From Euryarchaeota archaeon UBA346 (lineage in GTDB: Archaea > Thermoplasmatota > E2 > DHVEG-1), in NCBI GenBank assembly GCA_002496355.1, contig DAJP01000003.1, positions 1 to 5,001 of the forward strand: a stretch of 5,001 nucleotides of DNA, written 5' to 3'. The translations under genes and the position numbers were made by a program. The notes beneath the pieces are model-generated. The model worked only from the letters and a program-made list of their open reading frames with translations, did not search any database and had not been told where the DNA came from. Positions 1 to 5,001 of this stretch are shown here, piece by piece. Within the stretch, counting starts at the first letter, position 1. The number at the start of each line of letters is the position of its first letter.

Positions 1-32
1 AGATATATGATCTTAAGATAAGAATATAACGG
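1..32 (+). promoter_or_regulatory. Possible TATA-type promoter elements upstream of the CBS gene
   Basis: Two AT-rich stretches resemble archaeal TATA boxes: GATATATGA at 2-10 and AGAATATAAC at 21-30. Either would place a transcription start about 25 nt downstream and give a leader of a few tens of bases before the ATG at 85. Neither has a clear BRE that I can see, and the left window edge cuts the context. No strong Shine-Dalgarno sequence precedes the CBS start. This is only a tentative call. Confidence 0.2.
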
Positions 33-84
33 AGAAGCGAAATACTCTCAACTGATCATAAAAAGAAATCACTGCGTGGAAGAT

Positions 85-504
85 ATGTTAGTAAAAGAGA
101 TCATGGCAAAACAGGTAATCACGATCGAAGCTGATGAATCTGTCCTTGAAGCATGCATGATCTATAAAGAAAAGAAGGTCGGCTGTCTGGTTGTTACGAA
201 AGGTGAATCCTGTGTTGGAATCGTCACGGAACGAGACCTTATTGAACGGACCATCTGCCAACAGCGAGATCCTGAGACCACAAAAGTCCATGAGATCATG
301 TCCTCAGGCATCAAAGTCGTCGACGCACTCGACACCGTAGAAAAAGCACTGGAGACCATGAAACATTATAAAATCAAGAAACTCCCGGTGATTTCCGCTG
401 AAAAAGTCGTCGGTATCATCACCGTCACCGACATCGCCAAAGCCAGACCAGACCTCTCGGAGCGCTTCATGGAATCCTGGATGAAGGCACAATGGAGAGA
501 CTAA
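85..504 (+). CDS. Two-CBS-domain protein (putative adenine-nucleotide sensor)
   Basis: Small stand-alone protein of 139 residues made almost entirely of two CBS domains, roughly residues 2-55 and 67-125. Each opens with a V-x-E-I-M motif and ends with the typical strand-turn-helix signature, GIVTERDL in the first copy and GIITVTDI in the second. The Asp and preceding Thr of such motifs commonly contact ribose and phosphate of AMP, ATP or related ligands. CBS pairs fold into a Bateman module, and stand-alone ones are usually cytosolic energy or ligand sensors. The partner and ligand cannot be read from sequence. No catalytic domain, membrane segment or DNA-binding domain is attached; only about 15 residues follow the second CBS. 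I chose the ATG at 85 because it gives the usual MLVKEIM start of the family. An in-frame GTG at 76 would add three residues but has no ribosome binding site. It is followed by an oligo-T tract and then the usp gene on the same strand. Confidence 0.9.
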   Translation: MLVKEIMAKQVITIEADESVLEACMIYKEKKVGCLVVTKGESCVGIVTERDLIERTICQQRDPETTKVHEIMSSGIKVVDALDTVEKALETMKHYKIKKLPVISAEKVVGIITVTDIAKARPDLSERFMESWMKAQWRD

Positions 505-524
505 TAAAACAGAGAAATCAATGA

Positions 525-535
525 TTCTTTTTTTT
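525..535 (+). terminator. Oligo-T terminator after the CBS gene
   Basis: TTC followed by eight T residues lies 21 nt after the CBS stop codon. Archaeal RNA polymerase terminates at such oligo-T runs, often without a stable hairpin, and no hairpin is evident before this run. Just downstream (541-555) sits a short inverted repeat, TGTTC-TAAAC-GAACA. It follows the T run, so it is not part of a classical terminator stem. Confidence 0.5.
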
Positions 536-628
536 GTCAGTGTTCTAAACGAACAGTCGAATCTATACAATTGTTACTGAAATAGAAAGATGCGTTTCCG
601 TTCGTTTCACCAACTTTCGATATTGCTC

Positions 629-642
629 AAAACATTTAAATG
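629..642 (+). promoter_or_regulatory. TATA box and BRE-like promoter of the usp gene
   Basis: The sequence AAAACATTTAAATG combines an A-rich BRE-like run (629-632) with a TTTAAA core inside the perfect 10-bp palindrome CATTTAAATG (633-642). Transcription starting about 22-26 nt downstream of the box centre would begin near 660-664 and leave a leader of under 20 nt containing the Shine-Dalgarno site. Spacing to the ATG at 680 therefore fits a normal archaeal promoter. The call rests on pattern and spacing only. Confidence 0.55.
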
Positions 643-668
643 AGTCTCACCGGATTCCAAATACAGTT

Positions 669-676
669 GAGGGTGA
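669..676 (+). promoter_or_regulatory. Ribosome binding site of the usp gene
   Basis: GAGGGTGA lies three bases before the ATG at 680 and matches seven of eight positions of GGAGGTGA, the complement of the usual 16S rRNA 3' end. It supports the ATG at 680 as the true start. Confidence 0.65.
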
Positions 677-679
677 AGG

Positions 680-1141
680 ATGAAAACAATCAATCGAATC
701 GTTATCCCTGTTGACACGACCGATGTATCAAAGGTTGCTGCAGAACAAGGTGCTTTTTTTGCAAAACTACTCAACGTCGAAATCTCCATAATCTCTGTCA
801 ACGACTCACGCCAGTATATGCTTTCAAAACTGCTAGAGGAAAAAATAGAGCGGGAGAAACTCACTGCGATAGAAGAGGTCAAAAAAATCACAGAGGGACA
901 AGGAGTAACTACCACCACCAAGCTTGCTGCTGGTGCACCAGCATCAGAGATTATCAAATTCGTCAAAGACGACGATCTCATTGTGATGGCAAGCAAAGGA
1001 CGTAAAGGCTTCAACAAATTTCTGCTGGGGAGTGTTTCCGAAGAAGTACTCAAAACAGCACCCTGCACCGTGATGGTCATCAAAGAAAAAACAAAGAAAT
1101 GGACCGTGGAAGACCTCGCGGCATTGGCAAAAGAAGAATAA
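680..1141 (+). CDS. UspA-family universal stress protein, ATP-binding type
   Basis: Single-domain cytosolic universal stress protein of 153 residues, a usual length for the family. The N-terminus RIVIPVDTT (residues 6-14) is the first strand of the Rossmann-like alpha/beta fold, with Asp12 at the position that contacts adenine. GAPASEI (residues 85-91) and the stretch M103-ASKG-R-K-G...G117-S118 form the nucleotide loop. The family motif G-2x-G-9x-G-S/T is kept except that the first Gly is Ala104, a substitution seen in many members. ATP or another nucleotide is therefore probably bound, and such proteins usually dimerise. A short tail (about 136-153, rich in charge and ending LAALAKEE) extends past the domain. 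The exact role is unknown; family members are linked to stress survival. It has its own likely promoter and ribosome binding site, and it converges on dnaK with a 10-bp gap. Confidence 0.94.
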   Translation: MKTINRIVIPVDTTDVSKVAAEQGAFFAKLLNVEISIISVNDSRQYMLSKLLEEKIEREKLTAIEEVKKITEGQGVTTTTKLAAGAPASEIIKFVKDDDLIVMASKGRKGFNKFLLGSVSEEVLKTAPCTVMVIKEKTKKWTVEDLAALAKEE

Positions 1142-1163
1142 AAAGAGGACCTTACGAGTCCTC
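1129..1163 (-). terminator. Hairpin plus T-tract terminator of dnaK
   Basis: Read on the minus strand, the same 6-bp stem (1163-1158 pairing with 1150-1145) is followed directly by five T, A, and a T/C run down to 1129. This gives an intrinsic-terminator-like structure right at the dnaK stop codon (1154-1152). Together with the plus-strand T tract the element looks bidirectional, with each arm's T tract lying in the end of the opposite gene. Confidence 0.6.
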
Positions 1164-1195
1164 GGTGTCCTTTTTCTTTTTTTCTCCTTTTACTT
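1145..1195 (+). terminator. Hairpin plus T-tract terminator of usp, inside the dnaK 3' end
   Basis: Four bases after the usp stop begins a perfect 6-bp stem, GAGGAC (1145-1150) and GTCCTC (1158-1163), with the 7-nt loop CTTACGA. From 1171 the plus strand is T-rich: five T, C, seven T, then C/T mixture to 1195. That T tract is the complement of the Lys-rich DnaK C-terminus (Glu-Lys-Lys-Lys-Lys region). The terminator of usp is thus embedded in dnaK coding DNA, and the dnaK stop codon lies in the loop. Confidence 0.6.
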
Positions 1196-3026
1196 TGTAA
1201 TCCGCATTGATTGTATCATCATCAGATGGCTGGCCTTGCCAGGATTCCCCCTGGGTTTGTCCCTGCCCAGATTGTTGCTGGTACTGTTGTGCCGCTTGCT
1301 GATAAATCGCGGTGGACGCTTTTTGGAACACTTGGGTCAACGCATCGGTCTTCGCTTTGATGACATCGGTGTCATCCCCAGTGAGTGCTTCCCGAAGCTC
1401 CTTTAACGCTTTTTCAAGGTTCTCTTTATCCTCGCTGGAGAATTTATCCTTCAGCTCCACCAGTGCTTTCTCTGTACTATGCATGAGGGAATCAGCGGTG
1501 TTGCGGATCTCGATTTTCTCCTTACGTTTCTTATCATCCTCTTCATGCTCCTTTGCTTCTTTGCGCATCCGTTCGATCTCAGAGTCTGAGAGTTTCGTCG
1601 AACCCGTGATATGAATCGATTGTTCCTTCCCAGTCCCAAGGTCCTTTGCTGATACATTCATGATGCCGTTCACATCGATATCGAAGGACACCTCGATCTG
1701 AGGAAGGCCTCGTGGAGCAGGAAGGATGCCATCCAGATGGAACCGCCCAAGGCTCTTGTTGTCCGCAGCCATGGGTCGCTCACCCTGCAGGACGTTGATC
1801 TCAACGCTGGTCTGGTTATCCGCAGCAGTGGAGAACACCTTGCTTTTCTTCGTTGGGACCGTCGTGTTGCGCTCAATAAGAGGAGTTGCGACCCCACCCA
1901 AGGTCTCTATGCTCAACGTCAATGGCGTCACATCTAACAACACAATGTCTTTGTCGATATCACCAGACATGACACCAGCCTGGATCGCTGCGCCGACCGC
2001 GACACATTCCATCGGGTCAACCTCTCGTTTCGGTTTCTGTTTAAAAATCTCCTCGACCTTCTTCTGTACCAACTGCATGCGGGTGACACCACCGACGAGG
2101 ACGACGTGATCGATCTCCTCTGGTTTCAGCTTCGCATCATGTAATGCCTGGTTGCAGGGTTTTTCGCTGCGCTGGACAATCGGAGAGATGATCTCTTCAA
2201 GTTTAGCTCGGGTGAGTTTTATCTCAAGATGTTTTGGTTCACCGGTGACGACATAGATGTAGGGAAGATTGATATCGGTCTGAAGCGTCGAAGATAGTTC
2301 TATTTTAGCTGTTTCTGCTGCTTCTAAGACTCGTTGTAACGTCTTGGGTTCTTTCCGAAGATCCACACCATGTTTTTTCTTGAATTCTTCAGCGATGTAA
2401 TCGACCAGTGCTCTATCCATGTCAGAGCCGCCCAGCTGCGTATCACCACTCGTGGATAAGACCTCAAAGACGCCTCCTCCGACCTCCATGATCGTGACAT
2501 CAAGGGTCCCCCCACCGAAATCATACACCGCTATCTTCTGATCGCCTTCTTTATCCAACCCGTAGGCAAGAGCTGCAGCGGTCGGCTCGTTGATGATTCG
2601 TTTCACGTTGAATCCAGCGATCGCACCAGCATCCTTGGTCGCCTGCCGTTGGTCATCATTGAAGTATGCAGGAACCGTGATGACTGCATCGGTGATCTTT
2701 TCACCAAGAAAATCCTCAGCGTCTTTCTTGATCTTCTGAAGGATGAACGCTGAGATCTGCTGTGGGGTATAGGTTTTCCCACGTAACGTGACCTTTTCAT
2801 GGGTCCCCATCTTTCGTTTTATCCGTTGGACCGTTCCTTCGGTGTTGGTGACTGCTTGTCGTTTCGCTGCCTCACCGACCAGCATTTCTCCGGTTTTTGT
2901 GAAGGCGACGACTGATGGAAAATATGGTTGTCCTTCAACACTTTTTATGACGACTGGTTTTCCTGCTTCTATATATGCTGCCTCAGAATTTGTGGTTCCG
3001 AGATCGATTCCTATGATCTTAGCCAT
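1152..3026 (-). CDS. dnaK: Molecular chaperone DnaK (Hsp70)
   Basis: Complete ATP-dependent Hsp70 of 624 residues. It binds exposed hydrophobic peptide segments and cycles with GrpE and a J-protein in the cytosol. The ATPase domain (1-360) has phosphate-1 motif IDLGTTNS (7-14), catalytic Lys70, NEPTAAALAYG (146-156), phosphate-2 VYDFGGGTLDVTI (167-179) and adenosine motif VLVGGVTRM (309-317). The linker VLLDV (362-366) leads to the substrate-binding beta domain (to about 475), a helical lid (476-580), a Gln/Gly-rich flexible segment (575-600) and an acidic then Lys-rich tail ending KKKKDTEDS. Between MG (73-74) and RGKTYTPQQIS (82-92) it lacks the insert of about 23-25 residues typical of proteobacterial DnaK, as in Gram-positive and archaeal homologues. 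The start at 3026 gives the family N-terminus MAKIIGIDLGTT and has a strong ribosome binding site. An ATG at 3080 would add 18 atypical residues overlapping grpE. It lies 25 bp after grpE, and no dnaJ follows. Confidence 0.98.
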   Translation of the reverse strand: MAKIIGIDLGTTNSEAAYIEAGKPVVIKSVEGQPYFPSVVAFTKTGEMLVGEAAKRQAVTNTEGTVQRIKRKMGTHEKVTLRGKTYTPQQISAFILQKIKKDAEDFLGEKITDAVITVPAYFNDDQRQATKDAGAIAGFNVKRIINEPTAAALAYGLDKEGDQKIAVYDFGGGTLDVTIMEVGGGVFEVLSTSGDTQLGGSDMDRALVDYIAEEFKKKHGVDLRKEPKTLQRVLEAAETAKIELSSTLQTDINLPYIYVVTGEPKHLEIKLTRAKLEEIISPIVQRSEKPCNQALHDAKLKPEEIDHVVLVGGVTRMQLVQKKVEEIFKQKPKREVDPMECVAVGAAIQAGVMSGDIDKDIVLLDVTPLTLSIETLGGVATPLIERNTTVPTKKSKVFSTAADNQTSVEINVLQGERPMAADNKSLGRFHLDGILPAPRGLPQIEVSFDIDVNGIMNVSAKDLGTGKEQSIHITGSTKLSDSEIERMRKEAKEHEEDDKKRKEKIEIRNTADSLMHSTEKALVELKDKFSSEDKENLEKALKELREALTGDDTDVIKAKTDALTQVFQKASTAIYQQAAQQYQQQSGQGQTQGESWQGQPSDDDTINADYKVKGEKKKKDTEDS

Positions 3027-3032
3027 TTTATA

Positions 3033-3039
3033 CACCTCC
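3033..3039 (-). promoter_or_regulatory. Strong dnaK ribosome binding site within a small hairpin
   Basis: GGAGGTG (3039 down to 3033 on the minus strand) is a seven-base match to the anti-SD complement, six nt from the ATG at 3026. It decides the dnaK start. The AGGTG part is also the 3' arm of a perfect 5-bp inverted repeat, CACCT-TGG-AGGTG (3045-3033), so the site can be paired within the mRNA leader. Confidence 0.8.
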
Positions 3040-3051
3040 AAGGTGGTTTTC

Positions 3052-3561
3052 TTATTGTTTCTTTTTTGCGACAATAACATGGGCGGGTCGGAGGAGTTTT
3101 TCTCCCACCAGATACCCTTTTTTTATTTCATCAAGTATTGTTCCATCAACACAGTCAGATTGTTCTATTGTTGAGACTGCGTTATGGAGTTGATAATCGA
3201 ATGGTTTGCCTTTGCAGTCAATGTAGGTTATTCCTTCTTTTTGTAGGAATTTATCTATGTTTTCCAGTAAGAGTTTTAATCCGGGTTTTGGGTCGGGATC
3301 CTCATATGCTTTTTTCAACAGCTCGGTGAGGTCTAGGAGTTCGAGGAGGTATTTTTTCTTTGTTTCTTCTTTCTGGGTAGAGTGTTCTTTTTCCATGCGT
3401 TTTTGGTAGTTTTGAAAATCAGCAAGCGTGCGTAGATATTTGTCGTTTTTTTCTGTGAGTTCTTGCTGGAGTCGTGTGTTTTCTTCTTCTAATTTTTTTA
3501 GAGCATCATGTGCTGTTTCTTGTGTATTTTTCTTGGTGCTGGATGGTTTTTTTGTCGGCAT
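3052..3561 (-). CDS. grpE: Nucleotide exchange factor GrpE
   Basis: Complete GrpE of 169 residues, the cytosolic cochaperone that releases ADP from DnaK. Residues 1-16 are a polar Lys/Thr-rich tail, and about 17-75 form the long charged coiled-coil helix through which GrpE dimerises, including the typical KYLRTLADFQNYQKRMEKE stretch. A short four-helix region follows (about 76-112), then the C-terminal beta-wing with the family signature: FDYQLHNAV, IKKGYLVGEKLLRPAHVIV. The usual FDP of the signature is FDY here. I chose the ATG at 3561, preceded by GGTGAT (3568-3563); a TTG at 3570 would add three residues but overlaps that site. The stop lies 25 nt before the dnaK ATG, so the two genes are almost certainly co-transcribed. 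Base composition is AT-richer (about 38 percent GC by hand count of 3061-3540) than in central dnaK. Confidence 0.96.
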   Translation of the reverse strand: MPTKKPSSTKKNTQETAHDALKKLEEENTRLQQELTEKNDKYLRTLADFQNYQKRMEKEHSTQKEETKKKYLLELLDLTELLKKAYEDPDPKPGLKLLLENIDKFLQKEGITYIDCKGKPFDYQLHNAVSTIEQSDCVDGTILDEIKKGYLVGEKLLRPAHVIVAKKKQ

Positions 3562-3562
3562 A

Positions 3563-3568
3563 ATCACC
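3563..3568 (-). promoter_or_regulatory. Probable grpE ribosome binding site
   Basis: GGTGAT sits one base before the ATG at 3561 and matches the 5' half of the anti-SD pairing region. The spacing is tight but workable. It argues for the ATG over the upstream TTG at 3570, whose own codon abuts the site. Confidence 0.5.
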
Positions 3569-3609
3569 AAAAAAATAAAAAAAAAGAAAAAAAGGTTGGA
3601 CTAGTAGTC
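3569..3609 (-). terminator. Oligo-T tract between thermosome and grpE genes (possible partial terminator)
   Basis: On the minus strand 3593-3569 reads T7-C-T9-A-T7, 23 T residues out of 25, starting eight bases after the thermosome stop codon. A weak 4-bp hairpin, GACT-ACT-AGTC (3609-3599), spans the stop codon just before it. Archaeal polymerases terminate well at such tracts. No TATA-like promoter is visible between the genes, so grpE-dnaK would depend on read-through or on a promoter inside the thermosome gene. Partial termination would give more thermosome than Hsp70 message. The termination itself is inference. Confidence 0.6.
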
Positions 3610-5001
3610 GTCCATCCCACCGGGGGGCATACCACCGGGCATTCCACCTGGGCCGCCTGGAGGCATTCCACCGCCACCGCCGCCTTTTGAGGCGATGATG
3701 TCGTCGATCCGAAGGATCATCGTTGCTGCTTCAGTGGAGACCTGTATTTCTTGGACGCTGACGCGAAGGGGTTCGATAACATTGATTTTTAACATGTCAC
3801 TGACTTTTCCGTTTAACACGTCAACACCAGCGTATTTGCCACCTTTCTTGTGGGATCTGCGCACCTCAAGCATCATATCGATAGGGTCCAGCCCCGCGTT
3901 TTCAGCAAGGGTCTTCGGGATGATTTCAATTGCGTTTGCGTACGCTTCGATTGCCATCTGCTCTCGTCCACCGACAGTGGTAGCATATTCTCGTAACGCC
4001 ATAGAAATCCATGTTGCGGCTGCGCCTCCACCAGCGGTCATTTTACCGTCTTCTAAGGCGACTTTCACAACAAACAAGGCATCGTGCATACCACGATCGA
4101 GTTCGTCGACCACATGTTCGGTACTACCGCGTATAAGGATAGAGACAGCCTTTGGATTCTTGCAGTCGGTAACAAATGTCATCTTGTCATCGCCGATCTT
4201 CTGTTCTTCAACATTACCTGCGAACCCAAGGTCCTTTTGTGAGAGCTCATCAAGGTTTGCGACAACGATTGCACCAGTTGCTTTTGCGAGTTTGTCCATG
4301 TCGCTTTTCTTCGCTCGTCTGACTGCGTAGATGCCTTCTTTCGAAAGGAAGTGTTGTGCAAGGTCATCGATGCCTTTCTGGCAGACCAGGACGTTCGCTC
4401 CGCTTTTTTTGACTTTCTCTACCATTTTTTTCAGCATGGATTCCTCTTCATCGAGGAACGCTTGGAGCTGGGTTGGGTCTTGGATCTGAATTCTTGCATC
4501 AACTTCTGTTTTCTTAATTTCTAATGCTGCGTTAACAAGTGCGATCTTTGCATTTTTTAAGTGTCGTGGCATTCCCTCATGGACGCGTTCTTTGTCCAAG
4601 ATGATTCCTTTTATTATTTTTGTGTCCTGGATGCTGCCGCCGTGTTTTTTCTGGATTTGGATGTTGTCCATGTCGACAATGGTTCGATCTCCGATTCGTT
4701 CTGCGATACTGGTAACTGCGTCGACGACGACGTCGGCAAGAAGTTCTTTTGCTTGGCTTGCACCTTTGCTTGCCATGGATGTCATCGCGATGTTTTTCAG
4801 AGTTTTCTTGTCCCCTGATTTAATCGGAACAGACATCTTATTGAGTTCATCAATAGCTTTCGTTGATGCAAGCTTGTATCCGCTGCAGATAACGGTTGGG
4901 TGAATGTTCTGCTCGATGAGTTCTCCTGCGTATTTTAATAGCTCACCGGTGAGAATAACTGCGGAAGTTGTTCCGTCACCGCATTCTTCATCTTGTGATT
5001 T
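3601..5001 (-). CDS. ths: Thermosome subunit (group II chaperonin), 5' end outside window
   Basis: The reading frame is open to the right edge, so 466 residues are visible and roughly 85 N-terminal ones are missing from a usual length near 550. An ATG at 4836 is internal, because upstream codons encode SQDEECGDGTTSAVILTGELL, the conserved equatorial nucleotide motif. Visible order: equatorial domain with GDGTT (4980-4966), intermediate domain, apical domain with the helical protrusion that acts as built-in lid (around IKKTEVDARIQIQDPTQL), then the second intermediate and equatorial parts with HDAL (its Asp codon at 4083-4081 equals GroEL Asp398), GGGA, LAENAGLDPID and ILRIDDII. It ends in a flexible Gly/Met/Pro tail (3684-3604). 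Thermosomes are cytosolic double-ring ATP-driven folding cages of one to three paralogous subunits; which paralogue this is (thsA or thsB) cannot be told. It lies upstream of grpE-dnaK on the same strand. Confidence 0.97.
   Translation of the reverse strand, partial: KSQDEECGDGTTSAVILTGELLKYAGELIEQNIHPTVICSGYKLASTKAIDELNKMSVPIKSGDKKTLKNIAMTSMASKGASQAKELLADVVVDAVTSIAERIGDRTIVDMDNIQIQKKHGGSIQDTKIIKGIILDKERVHEGMPRHLKNAKIALVNAALEIKKTEVDARIQIQDPTQLQAFLDEEESMLKKMVEKVKKSGANVLVCQKGIDDLAQHFLSKEGIYAVRRAKKSDMDKLAKATGAIVVANLDELSQKDLGFAGNVEEQKIGDDKMTFVTDCKNPKAVSILIRGSTEHVVDELDRGMHDALFVVKVALEDGKMTAGGGAAATWISMALREYATTVGGREQMAIEAYANAIEIIPKTLAENAGLDPIDMMLEVRRSHKKGGKYAGVDVLNGKVSDMLKINVIEPLRVSVQEIQVSTEAATMILRIDDIIASKGGGGGGMPPGGPGGMPGGMPPGGMDDY
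3604..3684 (-). repeat. Low-complexity Gly-Met-Pro tail coding repeat
   Basis: The last 27 codons of the thermosome gene encode six Gly in a row followed by repeated GGMPPGG / GGMPGG units and end MDDY. The DNA is a GC-rich, GGN-repeated stretch standing out from the A/T-rich bases on its 3' side. Such tails project into the chaperonin cavity from the equatorial domains and are flexible. The DNA repeat is prone to length change between strains. Confidence 0.8.

Noticed and set aside
547..607. 8-bp inverted repeat AAACGAAC / GTTCGTTT as an operator or att-like pair
   Set aside because: An 8-bp match in a 175-bp gap is expected by chance in roughly one of several such gaps, and no recombinase or regulator gene is nearby.
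607..1083. Minus-strand open frame of 158 codons opposite usp
   Set aside because: It is a reverse shadow of the well-supported usp gene, with Ser/Thr/Val-rich unrecognisable product and coverage of the usp promoter region.
1726..2109. Plus-strand open frame of 127 codons opposite dnaK
   Set aside because: It is antisense to the conserved ATPase and peptide-binding domains of dnaK; nothing in it resembles a known protein.
3027..3032. TATAAA directly before the dnaK ATG as a promoter
   Set aside because: A start about 25 nt downstream would fall inside the dnaK coding region, so it cannot drive full-length dnaK; it is just the A/T-rich spacer after the SD.
3027..3080. Upstream ATG of dnaK at 3080
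   Set aside because: It adds 18 residues unlike any Hsp70 N-terminus and overlaps the grpE end. The ATG at 3026 has a strong ribosome binding site and the conserved MAKIIGIDLGTT start.
3695..4330. Long plus-strand open frame of 211 codons opposite the thermosome gene
   Set aside because: It lies wholly antisense to conserved thermosome coding sequence, the protein resembles no family, and no ribosome binding site or promoter was seen.
4834..4836. ATG at 4836 as the thermosome start
   Set aside because: The frame stays open upstream to the window edge and encodes the essential GDGTT nucleotide motif, so this Met is internal.
1..5001. tRNA, rRNA, CRISPR array, insertion sequence or toxin-antitoxin system
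   Set aside because: No spaced direct repeats, terminal inverted repeats with a transposase, or cloverleaf-like sequence were seen; nearly all the DNA is accounted for by five ordinary genes.

Overview
The window reads as chromosomal DNA of an archaeon, most likely a euryarchaeote with some resemblance to Thermoplasmatota. The main evidence is a group II chaperonin (thermosome) subunit entering from the right edge. Supporting signs are oligo-T tracts after genes and Shine-Dalgarno sites that match an archaeal/bacterial anti-SD. The DnaK also lacks the N-terminal insert of about two dozen residues found in proteobacterial DnaK. The phylum guess is inference from remembered motif similarity, not from a search.

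Layout: the left fifth carries two small plus-strand genes, a two-CBS-domain protein (85-504) and a UspA-family universal stress protein (680-1141), separated by a 175-bp gap. That gap holds an oligo-T terminator and a good TATA-type promoter for the usp gene. The remaining four fifths are on the minus strand and form a protein-folding cluster read right to left: thermosome subunit (partial, 5001 to 3601), grpE (3561 to 3052) and dnaK (3026 to 1152). The usp and dnaK genes converge with only 10 bp between their stop codons. They share a compact hairpin with T-rich sequence on both sides, a good candidate for a bidirectional terminator.

The three minus-strand genes cover both major ATP-driven folding machines of the cell: the chaperonin cage, and the Hsp70 with its nucleotide exchange factor. 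No dnaJ is seen, although many archaeal grpE-dnaK clusters carry one directly downstream. Here the slot is closed by the terminator. Two control points are visible in the cluster: a 25-nt nearly pure T tract between the thermosome and grpE genes, and a small hairpin that buries the strong ribosome binding site of dnaK.

Everything here belongs to known families. I found no mobile element, CRISPR array, RNA gene or undescribed gene system. The points worth a second look are regulatory (terminator and hairpin architecture) plus a few residue-level oddities in the chaperonin.
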